Source of the DNA: Cardinalis cardinalis
Taxonomy: Eukaryota > Chordata > Aves > Passeriformes > Cardinalidae
NCBI GenBank assembly: GCA_014549065.1
Contig: JACDOX010000015.1
Coordinates: 1,466,594 to 1,530,593, forward strand
DNA length: 64,000 nucleotides
Direction: 5' to 3'
Shown: positions 42,501 through 54,500 of the stretch, piece after piece
Layout: each line of letters opens with the position of its first letter
Numbering within the stretch: the stretch's first letter is position 1
Program-made: the position numbers and the translations under genes
Notes under the pieces: model-generated
The model's database searches: none
What the model was told of the DNA's origin: nothing
The model's input: only the letters and a program-made list of their open reading frames with translations

Positions 42501-45500
42501 TAACGAGAAAAAATTTTGTCCCAAAATGCAATGTACCACCTGAAAAACACAATACAGGTTTTACAGAACTGTATCTTCAAACAGCACTGATTCAGTGGAG
42601 AAAAACACCTCCCTTCTAAAGCTGGCATGCTACAGTCTTTTGGGATGCGTGCATGAAATCAACGGATAGCTGTCAATGCACAGGTCTGGGNTATTCCATC
42701 AAAAAGTCAGTCCTGCTTTTAATTAAAATAATTTCAATCTGCTTCTGAAATAAAGCTCCAGATGCAGTGCTTAGTGAATTGCTGGCAATGAGTGNTGTAT
42801 ATATTGCTGCAGTCTACCTCTGAAGAACAGGAGCCTGATCCAAGGCTGCTCCAGCCTATGCCGGGTTTGGGATTCCCCACAGGGTTTGCAATAGCAGGAA
42901 ATTAGCAGCATGCTATGGCTTTCAGATCACATCTCCTCTCCCTGGCCTGGTTCCTGCTCCAGGATTAAGGAGTGGCAGTCTGGCAAACAGACTCTGCACT
43001 GCTCCAAGATTCCTCTTTGGAAAGGGGATGTCAGGCTGCCCGTGCAAGCTCTCACAGCTCTGCGCTGCTCAGCCACAGTGACTGAAATGTTGTTTAATGG
43101 GTGGAGGCTCTAACCCATGCTATGAGCTTTTCTCTGCAGAGTTAGATAAAGCATACTGGGACTTTTTTTGTGCTTCTGTGCACACTGGAAGCTGGAAATA
43201 TATCAAAGGATTCAAAAGTACAGCAAACCACACCTGACAATATTTATTGCACCTCCAACTTGAGTGAGACTCTTTCTTNCTAAAAATTGTTCCAGGCAGC
43301 TTTTAAAGATTCTACTGTTACATTTTGTACTATTCCTCCACTACAACATACCTAATGTGTTCTTGTATAACCTGATACACTGCAGTGCCATAAAGGGCTT
43401 TATTATGTTCAGTCTAAAAGTAATTTTCCTTCCTTTCAGCAAATTTTACCCTATTCAGCAATAATCATTCTTTTGTACCACCCACCATACAAACTTCTAC
43501 TTCTGTCATATACAGTTCCAATTACTGTCATCTTACCCTAAGTTTTACAATCCACTTTACCAGTTCAATCAAAGTCAGACTCAGTAATGGCCCCAGCTTG
43601 CTGCTGCTCTATACTGACATTTCCATAAACTTGTCTACATTTTTCTGGTAGTAAAGTACTTACACCTAATGGCAGTAGTTGGAGCCATTCTCAACAGAAC
43701 ATTCTGAAGTACTATTTTCTCTCTGTTCTGGAATGAGAAGNCTTAGTAACACTGCCAGAAACTGCCTAGTGCTACACTGCTCTTGATATCACTGCCTTCT
43801 GTTGGTCATCTTCNATCAGATGACCCTGTGTTAGGTTATCTTTTCACCTACTGCTGGGTTCTAGTCCCTTACTTTCCTAATCACAATTGTAGCTTTCCTA
43901 GACTTCTCTGTATTACTGTTTATACAATCTTCCCATTCAGTGTTACCTACAGATATGTTGGTTGTACCACAAAGCCAATTAATGCCTTTAATCCAACCAG
44001 CAATTTACTGACTCACAAGTTAATGCTCCAAGAATTTTACTTAAAAAAAAAAAAGAAAGTAAAACCAAGCTCAAAATGTTTTTAAAAAGCAGATGTTAAA
44101 ATTATTTTGTGGAAAAAACCAAAAGGAAACCTAAAACAAACAACACAGTCTCAGACCAAGCAGTAGATTGTGGATTCTTTCAGACCCTGCAAGTTTATGG
44201 TGCATTCCTCTCCCACTCCTCCTAGGCTCTCCCTGTTTAGCTGAAGCACTTTTATTTTCAGTATCTGAATGCTTTATGAATACAAACAGATTTATTCTCA
44301 CTGTAGTAGCATGTTACTGACATATGGCTAATACATAGAAAAACCAAGAAAAATTTCCAGATGGACTTATGAGTTTGTATGTTCAAACTTGCAGATGCCC
44401 AAGAGAAGACATTGTTTTCACCCCAACTGCAAAAGATCTCTTCCTGAAAACCCAGACCCCTCAAGGGTTTCCAGATGATTGCTTGGATATTGAGATTNCT
44501 CAGGGAAGTAGTGAGTTCTGGAAAAAATATTGAGCAAAGAGGTCTGAGGCAGTACTGTCAGCCCATGACAAAGGCTGCAGATCAGACCAATGGGCATTTC
44601 TACACTAAACTCCCATGGAAGATGTAGGTCAGTGAGAGCAGGGGATTTAANCAAGCTTCAGGGACCTGGGCCTGCATTTCAGCTGTCCTGACACCTAAAC
44701 TGCTGCCTATGCTCTGTGCCATCCTTCTCCTCACACTGCTATGTGCTCTTATACCACAGAGCACCTGCAACCATGAGCTACAGCTGAAAGAAGAGAAGGT
44801 TTTGCTGGTGTTAAAAATGAAGATGGACTTCAGCACATCTTGTAATCCCCAAGGGGCAGAAAAGTGGCAGAATGGTTTAAAAACTGCCCTGAACTGGGCT
44901 GGTTGTAACTCATATTTATCTTCTAGCANCTTTATTTTATTTGAAAAATTCTCTCATGTCATTGAAGTAGTAAAATGGGAAGGCAGAGAACTGGCAGATT
45001 AAGGGGTCAGAGCATGTTAAACTCCATGCAACATCTTACTCCAGAAGCTCTTCTATTTCTGTGTGGCAGCTCTGTCACGGGTCTGGTGTTTTAAGGACAG
45101 GACAAAGGAACAGTGCCAGCACATTATCACTTTCTATAGAGTCTGGCAAAACATATGGTCCATTTGGCTGATTTATACTGGCAAAGAAGAGAATTCATAT
45201 TTTCTATATATTTTGGCTTAACATCTATATTGTGACATATAACCATGGCCAATTTCAGACTGGAACCAAATGAAAAGAAACAAAACTGACCCAAAACATA
45301 TAAGGGAGAGGCCAAGAAAAACAGTGACTTTTAAGTCATTGAGAACACTGCCATCTCTAGGCATTGTGGGTGATGNAAATATATGCAAAAATTGACATAG
45401 GCCTGAGTAGAGTGCTGGTGCTATGAAGGGCACTGGAATAAATCAGCCTTCCTGGTGAGGAGAGACTGTCACATAGTGAACTCTGCACATTATGCCACAG

Positions 45501-48500
45501 GAAGGTAGAGAAAGTGTCACTCATAGGAAAATGAGAGAAAAACAAGCCAANGAGCTGACAGACTGGGGCAGGGTACTCATGATNCCTGTCAGTTTCCCAG
45601 CACTGTTAAGTGACTTGATTTTCTTTTCAGCCCTGGAATGGCCTAGTTGGTGGGACTGTCTTGCATGACAGCTATTCCATAAAGGAAAGCTCATGAAATC
45701 TATCCCAGAGCAAACAGAGCTAATCTGTACATAGTGGCCTTAACTGATTTGGCACTGCTGAAATCCCTGGAAGTAAGACATAATAAAGGCAAGGCGGCAA
45801 CAAAGCCCCACGTATCAAACCAGGGCTGGCAGGGAGTCTAAGGAATCACTCTGAGATTAATGGCAGGGGTGTGAGCCCTGCCCTGGCAGCACATGCCAGA
45901 GGATATGGCAGGCTGGGCATGATTACTGCTTCTCTGAATTGAGTCAGATGGAACCTCCTGCCAGCCCACTCTGGGTGACAACTGAAGTCTGTGTATTGCT
46001 TGGCTCAGAGCCCAGTGAGCAATAACCCCCAAGCATAACGGAGGCCATTAACCCTGAGTATCTGCTGAACTTCTTCTCCTTGCATACCCTTTCCCTCTGT
46101 AGTCTACAGATCTCAAGGGAGATGAGATTCCTGGGTTCTTGCCACTTTGTATTCCAAAGTATCACACAGTTCTAAGAAAGAGGGAAAATTGAAACACACT
46201 ATGAGATAGAGAGGTCAGAGTCTAGAAAAATTTCAACCTTCCTGTGTCTGGACTGTAGCCTGAGCATCTAACAAGACAAGGACACTGTTTCTTCTGTGCT
46301 TATGCCCCTTCTCTGCACACAAACCCATTATGTTATAACATGACCTGTTCTCAGTCAGCTGTTCCCTCAGTATGCCGCTGTGCTTCCCTCCTGGCTCACA
46401 GCTCAGTAAAAAAGAAACTAGAAAACTTTCAAACACTCCCAAATAGCAGATGCACAGATCTGCTTCCACAGACAGAATCAGTTTAGCTCAAGGTAAAGTT
46501 GAAACCAAATTCAAACACTCCCTGTGGTCACAATTTTTAATCATAAGATGATGATCTGAGCACCTGTCTATCCTGACCTCTAAATGTCAAGGAATGACAC
46601 AAAATCTAGGAAATCCTTATTGTGGTATCAGTATTTTAGCAGGAGAAAAATATGGTACCAGATTGCCTGACCATAAGATACTTAAGGTTAGATTCAAGAC
46701 AGCTTAACTTAAACCTAATAAATTCACTACAAGAACTTCTGCTTTAAGAGCTTCACTAAAGTCAATAGGGACTGTAATCATGGGTCTAAGTTATTGTGTC
46801 CCCAGTTGTTGTCCAGCTTCCTACCCAGTATGACTGCAGTTCATTCAAGTTCAGTTGTGGCTATACTGTAGATGTATTTATTCTGTTTTCACTTTTCACA
46901 TCATCAGACATAAATACAGTCAGTGAGTGGTGCTTGAAGGGCACTGACATGCAGAATGATGGGTTTGCTCCTACTGTTACCCTTTGGATACTCAGGAGCC
47001 TGCTAGTTTTCATTCCAGTGAAGAGTGCCNGTTTGCTTATTAACATGCCAGCATTATTGGCTTGCAGGTTATATTTCTTGGTTCAATTCTACTCATTCCT
47101 TTGTTAGTAGTAAAAGTTTCATGAATAAATGAAGCACTTGCCTGTGCTTTAACCATCAGACTGTGTTCCTCCCACACTGCACTTAGGGAGGAATGAAAGC
47201 AGGAGCAAGCCAAGCCACAGAAGGTTCAGTTTACCATGCTACAGATCGATATGCACAGCAGCTTTTTCTATCAAGCTGACTTCTCTACTACAAATTGATT
47301 TACTTCAGTGAAAACCAGCATTTTGACCCTCATTCCCCATGGTAAGCTGGACAGGATACCTTTACTGATGGTCATATTTCTGTAGGAATGACCCTACTGA
47401 TGGACCCTACTGTAGTGGCTGGATGAGTCTTGCCTTTCCTCAGCCCCTACCCATTCTCTGTGCTGGTGCAATGGTTTCCTGAGGGAGGAAGGAGCTCTGA
47501 CTGTTTTCAGATGTACCTTTTAACCTGTGATTATTTTATAGTTAACTCATGATTACCTTTATGAAGACTGTTGGGATTGTGAATAGATCAGACTATCAGT
47601 TCAGAAGCACAGAAGCTGGATCTAAAAGATTTATAGTTATGTTTGTCTGGAGCTGTATAATGTAGGTTTATCCAATGGGAGAGGATTATGTGAAGTTTAT
47701 CTGTACTCCAGGATGTGAATAATCCCTCTTTCATTACTCTCCTGACACATGGTCTTGAACCTTAATGTACATAGTTTGTATTTCCAACATGTTTATTTTA
47801 CCTAGCTTGTCTAGTCTCATTACATTAAATAATCAAGGGGAAACCATCTTGAGTTGTGCTAAAACATGAAACAAATACAGCATAAGTAGAAGATGATTGA
47901 AAAACTCCAGGATCAAATAGCTGCTGAAAGCTTCTGTAGCTCAGATATTCCTTGAAGCAAATTGGAGATACAGGTAAAGGGCTTGGACTTCCCCTCTTCT
48001 CTGATCTATGCAGAAACATAGACAAAAGTGGCCACTGAATTCCAGCCAGGTTAGTGCACTGGTGTTGTGGCTTAGGGATGGTACTTTCCAATTTAATACT
48101 GCCACAAAAAAACCCACAAGCTGCTCTCCCTCCCCCTCTCTTACTGGAGGCACAAAAGGCATCACAGGTTAAGATAATTACAATACACTGGAAACAGCAA
48201 TGAGATAAGAAAATGAACAATAACAGCAACAATATTAATGACAAAAGTGTACAAAAGAAAGTGATTCACACACAAAAATGCTCATTGCAGCCTGGACAAT
48301 AAACAACCCTGAATGAANTTTCTCAGCTGGAAGGAACCCCTTCTTCCTGGAAGACACAGTCCCTTTGCCTGCCCCCAGCAATGATATGAGGGGCTACAGA
48401 ATAACCTCTGGGTCCTGACCATGCCCCCTGTGGCTAGTGCAAAAAATGAACCCTGTCCTGGCTGGAACCAGGACAGCTGGGGACGTAACTGAGTGCCACA

Positions 48501-51500
48501 TGTTGAGCTTCACTGCTGTAGAATTATTAAACTGGACCTTTTTCTCCTATCTGTGTATCTTTACACAATACTTCCTTGGAAGTCACCTCCACACCTATCA
48601 TCCCCTTGTGAAATTAATCTTGGTATCATCCTGAAAATGAATATTATTTCACTTTAGCCCCGAAATATCCAGTACAAAATCACAGAATCACAGAATCATT
48701 TGGGCTGGAAAGGATCTCTGAGACCATTGAGTCCAGCCTTTGACTACGCTGTCCCCTAGACCATAGTATTGAGTTCAGGTGTTTCTTGAACACTTCCAGG
48801 GGTGGTGACTCCAGAAATGGCATGCTTTATGGCAAAGCCAGGAACTGAACACAAACTCTTCCAACCCAAGCTTTAGCCACCAGCTATAAACTCTTGAGAT
48901 GCTTGAGAGGAAACTTTTCCATTGCTATGGCAGCATGAGGTCTCAGTTCATGTTTCCTCCTACAAAGCCCATCAGAAAACCATACTACAAGTAAAAGCTA
49001 CACATCATGGCCCTTAATTTAATCAGGAACTGTCAACAATTGCCTATACTTTCAGAAGTCTGAGCTCAGCCTCTCACAGAATCTGTTCTCATGTAATCTT
49101 TCCTTCTTTTTCTGGTTAATTTGGACAGGATGGCAATCATGATCCCTAACAGGGATCATGCACAACCTTCAGGAACTGACCCTCTGGAGCAGCAAAAGAG
49201 ATTGTCTCACAGACCCAGAGGGAAAGGGAAAGACACAGAGCTGATCCAAATAGGGTTAAAAAAGGAAAAGGCAGGAGTGGATTCCATTGTTATTTACTTT
49301 ATACAAACCCTAGTAAGGAATAATCTCCTTGCTGCATTTCCCTACTTTTCTTCCTCCTGTTTCTATATGCACAGAAAGGTCACTAGGAAAGTCATTAGGA
49401 GGAGGCAGCCTGGCTTGATGGCTAAGGCATTGGATAAGGAACTCTGGGCTCTATCCCAGCACAGCCATGAGCCTGATGCAAGACCTGGGCACCTCCTTTC
49501 AGTTCTCTGTCTCTCTATTTCCCTCCCCTTTCTCCACATAGGAACATCTGGTTCCTTCATTTTGCTTGAAAACTCATCTAGACATAGGCTGCTCTTAATG
49601 AGGTTGGGCACAAGGCAGGGCAGTACATTGCAGGCTTGGATGTGGGGTTNAGGTATGCTTGCAATATAAAGATAATGATCTAAAACCCATCTGTGCNAAG
49701 GTAATCTTTTGAAGGAAGGAGTTTCACTCCACAAATGTAGGACTGGGGACCCATAGGTGGGGAATGTAGGAGGTCCTGCCAATCTCTGAGAAACAAGGAA
49801 AGCTGAAGCAATGACTACTGCACAAATGGGGCATGAAAAACAAATCTCTCTTGCACTTGGAGAGAGCATCCTTCCATTTCCTTCTTCCTTTTACCTTTTG
49901 CTTTAAAAATAACAATCATGGGGTTTTTTTTGTTTTGTTTTGGGTTTTTGTTTTTTTTTAATTACCTCCTCTGCCCTCCTCCCTTCCCTCTGTATCTAGG
50001 TCATACTCATCTGACCTTATGCTCATACTTTTCCTAGCATTTGCCTCTCTATCTTTGAGGTCTGCTTTCTCTGAACTCTCTATTCAACCCTCTCCAACCC
50101 CATCATCTCCTCACATTGTGAGTTTGCATTAATTGGAGAGAAAGCAATAATAAGAGCCCACCCAGTATAGTTCTTTCCACAATGCCCAGAAGGATCTGTG
50201 TTTGAGGCATGTTTTGAAGATCATTGTAAATCAGGAAACAGCAAGGTGGAGTGAAAGGAAACTGGAAAGAGCTCTCAGCTTACGAATGTATAAAGCAAGA
50301 ACACAGGCCCTCACTCCAGTAATCTGGAGCCAACAGTTACTAGACTAAGTTCCTTGTGCAAAAAGTCATTATTATGACTAACCCATTCTNTATTTATAGA
50401 GAAGTAATATTAGAAGACAAACAGTTCAAACAGTGCTCTTGCACTAGATGTTCTTTGCTTTTTTCTGTATGTGGTCTTTTATTCCAACATTAATTGTGGT
50501 TATAAATCATTCCCAACCTGCTTTGGAATGATCTACAAAAAACTCTGTGCTGTTGAAAACACAGACCACTTACATATGCAAAATATAAAGCACTCAGCAA
50601 CTCCAGGGGTAAAAAATACCATGTATTAGGAATCAAACCCACAGAAGACTTAAGAAGTAATTATCATTAAAACATTTCTCTATCTGCTACCACAAATGGC
50701 TACAGGTACTNCTGCAGAACACAGAAGACATTGGACTGGGCAAAGCCATCACAGACAGGTGTCTTTGAGAGGCACTTGAGCCAGGAAAAGTTTTGATTTG
50801 TTTTCATAAAGGACAAGATCTGGAGATGAAAGAATCTTGGCAAAACTGAGTGGTGACCAGGATAGGGAAGGATTGTGGACACTTAACGACTGTCTGTGAC
50901 CATCCAGGCCAGAAAGGATGAGGCCAAAAAGCTTGAAAGGGAGAAGAATGGATAATATCTCTTTTTTTGCTGCATGGAAATGTATCAGCCCCACGAGGAG
51001 GAATGTTATGTGAACAGCCAGGGGTGCACATTCCCTTGAGAGCCAAGGAATGTGGGGCCTTGGCAGGCAGGCCAGGTGCCAGACTGGGACAGAGCAACCT
51101 TCTTGTAGCCTCCCTACATTTTGTGGAGTGGTAGGGAAAAAAAAATAGAAAGAGCTTGTTAAAAATCACACAACTTTCAGATCAAATTTTTATCCTGTTT
51201 CACTTTGGAAGTCTCTTGAACAACCTCAGTGCTTCAAAGCTGAGGCTGNAAATCTCCCAATCTCCCAGAAAATGCTCCTGTGTTTAATAAACTTTTTTGA
51301 CTGAAATTCAAAGTGAAACTAAGATTTCTGTTGTCCTAGCAGTAGAAAATGTGACCCTGATCTGTAACCCCATATCTGACCAGACAAAAACGTGTACTCT
51401 GTTAAAATCTGCAGAGTGCTCAGACACATTGGCACAAGAATAGCTCTGGTTCCTCTGCACTCAATAGCAGAAAATCTCATTATCTCTAATGGAAATACCT

Positions 51501-54500
51501 TTGACTAATTTTATTTGGAAAGAAGGTGTAGAGGGCGATATCTGAACACCAACATAACAAACCTGTTACACAGTGGCCCAACTACTGGGCAAAATTACTT
51601 CTAGTTCATTCTTTTCAACCATTCCACCACACAATTAGCCCTTGGAGTGCTTTGTATCCTAAGAACACGCGGACTATGGACAAGGGGGTAAGCATAGAGC
51701 AACTGAAATACCATTAACATGAGTGATGCTTATAATTGGCTTATGGATACCATGATCCTGTGGGTGAGACTTTCTTGAATGACCTGGGTAAAATTTTGGT
51801 TGCTCCTGAGGACTCTGTCAAGGTTCCCTGATGTCTTGCTTCCAAGGACTTCAAGCATGGCACTACACAAAACTTTGTTAACTGCTCCAGGAATCTTGGA
51901 AACAGAGGATCAGGCCTTTCTACCATCACCACAGTGAGACCTGGGCCAAATCACTCCCTTTGGTGACCACACTTTCCATCCTGGGGCACACAGATACAAA
52001 CGTACACAGATATAACAATAAATACTGCATCAAGATAGTGAATATTTCCAGAGAATTTAACGAAATAAAANATGAAATCTAACCCAGCAGAGACCCCTGA
52101 CAGGTCTCGTTTTCTTTTAGTTCTGTTTTTCTTCCTTTGTCACATCATCTACCCAAATTCAAATCTGATGTAGACTTACAAAAACTGCTCCCAGCTTGCT
52201 GTGGTGCTCAAATGACAGCCTGTCCTTTCCCATGCATTCTCATTAATGTCTCTCATCACCAAACTTTCTTTACAATTAAATCCCAAATATCTGAAAGTTA
52301 AAATGACTGAAGTGAACAGCCCTGACTGAAAAAAGTATAAGTTCTCCCATTTCTGCCAGCATAAATAGGAGCATATGTGCCCATTGGAGGCTGGAAAGTT
52401 CTCTGTAAAAGCTCCCTAAATCTTCCTGTTTTGATTATTCTGGTTTGTATGGAGCAGACCAGACAGTATAATTCAGAGGTTTCATTTCCACTTTCATTTC
52501 AGCACTTCTTTTCTACTAACTACCCCATTTCCTGAATCATCTAAAGCAAAGTGAGCAAAATGAAAACACTCCTGGAAATCTACAAATCAATAGAGAAAAT
52601 AACAGGTTGATCAACTTGCTAAGATGAAATGGACTAGAGGCTGTTTTCAAAGAATCAGATAGCAAAAATGCTTATTTTTACAGCAAACTCTTCAGTGGTC
52701 CCAGGATTTAGGAACTCTTCAAAAAACCCCAGGGTTTATGATTCTCCTTTTCTTTGTTTGTTTGGGTTTTTTTTTTGTTTGTTTGTTTGGGTTTTTTTGT
52801 TTGTTCCTTTTTTTTTTTTTTTAATTTCCCAGTCAGTATTACTGTGAGTGCTGGTTAGAAAACATATTTTTCCTACCTTGGAAAGGACAATGATTCAAAT
52901 ACAAAAAATGTGTCCCAAATGTTAGCTGAATTTACCTCTAGACTTTTAAAGCTCCTGTGAAGCTCTTGTGGTCTCCTCAGTAGGGAAACAAAGAAAGTGC
53001 ATCGTCTGCAACCAAGTCCTGCCAGAAATTTCAGACAATAGGGCAGAATAAGCCCAAAAGACAAGTCAGTTTTAGCTCTTGTGTTTTTCTGCAGCAGTTT
53101 TGAAGTGCTGTTCCTTGGTCTAAAGAGAGGCAAAATTCTCTGTTGAAAGCTCACGGCTTCTCTGGTTTAGGCTTTTTTTTTCTTGTCAAAGACCAGCTCA
53201 CATCCAGCCAAGGGAGGAATGAAGTTTCCCCAGGCCCCACTTAACACTTCNAAGAAGGGCCACCTTCTTTCTCACNGACAGAATCATAAGCATAAAAGGC
53301 ATTCTTTTGACGCACTGACAAANCACCTGCCATCAGATGGCTGTTTATCTCATAAAAACATTATTTCTTTCACNAAAATGGCTTTCCTGCTTAAATAATA
53401 GGACTAAGTCATATCTTAGTGTGGAGGGATAGAACNTAAGAAAATAAAGATAGGGCAGAAGGTAACTCACACCTGAGNAGCTNCAGCTGTACTAATCACC
53501 AAAGAGTAGGAACAGGCCTGCCCTTAATAGGCCACAGCTGTGTCCAATAAGAAGCCAAGTGCTACAAAAGAGTGNGTTAGCTGGGGGAGGGGAGAGTTGG
53601 AGTTTGTTGGTTGTGGTGTGAAGTGCTGCATGTGAGAAATCACCGAGANGGTATGGAACTTATGAAATAGGACNGCAACATCTTAGTTTGCATGGAATAA
53701 TGATATAAAACATACAGCTTNTATCCTTAAAAAAAATTTGACCTCAAAATACTGGGCTTGACTGCCNCATTAACTGAAGGACAACTGCAGGACAATTGTT
53801 TCCGCAATGTCAGACAAGCTTTAACATAAGTGGAAATCTAGAAGAAGGATTTGTAGTGCTTACCAGCACACTGGTTGTTTTCGTCCAGCTGGAAGCCGAA
53901 GCGGCAGATGAGGGGCCGGGTGGCGGTGGGGTAGTTGGGGACGGGGCCGGGGGCTGGGGGTGGTGGGTACACGTTGGAGTAGGGGCTCAGGTAGGGCGAG
54001 CGGTACACGGGGTTTGTGCGGGGCACGCACAGGTAGCCCCCGTTCTGGTTCACACACACCATGTCTCCTCTGCAGGCCTCAGGAATGGTCCGACATTCAT
54101 CAATATCTGCAATGAAATTTGAAAGGTTTAAAGAGTGATTGTTCCTTAATGGGACCTACCAAAAAATAGTTCACGTGTTTTTTGCATAACATTGCAAAAA
54201 AAAATTTATATTTTCCATCAAATGGCTAACCCTTCCTTGTGGAGCCTCACTTTGAAGTTAGATTGTACTAAAACAGAAAACATCTCTTATATTCAACATA
54301 TCCTGTGATCTACTCATAGTATTAGAGTAGTAAAACTACTCTAGAGTACTCATACTATATCCTCTAATACTCATAGTATTAGAGGATACAATATGATATA
54401 TATTATCCCTCTATCCTCTAATACTATGAGTACTCTAGACTACTCATACTATTAGAGGATAGAGGGAGAGGACAAGGCCTGCTTTGCTNTTCCATAGAAG

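Larger units (their letters stand above)
28091..53863 (-). other. FBLN5: FBLN5 intron 4 (25.8 kb)
   Basis: This is the largest intron, from GTAAGC to TTGCAG, separating the RGD-bearing first cbEGF from the regular cbEGF array. It holds the LTR copy 2, the CR1 fragments at 48677 and 40783, a possible CR1 relic at 33630-34270, the SINE relic at 49400, the direct repeat pair, two hairpins and several simple repeats. The remainder is AT-rich unique sequence in which I see no nested gene; the longest frame inside (49121-49669, plus) overlaps the SINE and is unlikely to be coding. Confidence 0.9.

Noticed and set aside
49411..49460. tRNA gene
   Set aside because: A and B box motifs are present, but no cloverleaf with paired acceptor ends can be drawn; it is the head of a SINE.
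49121..49669. 182-codon plus-strand open frame
   Set aside because: It runs through the tRNA-derived SINE relic and a palindrome, has no domain signature and is best explained as a chance frame.
53860..54057. Second minus-strand frame overlapping exon 4
   Set aside because: It is the +1 shadow of the GC-rich exon 4; the fibulin-5 frame is the one with cbEGF cysteines, RGD and matching splice phases.
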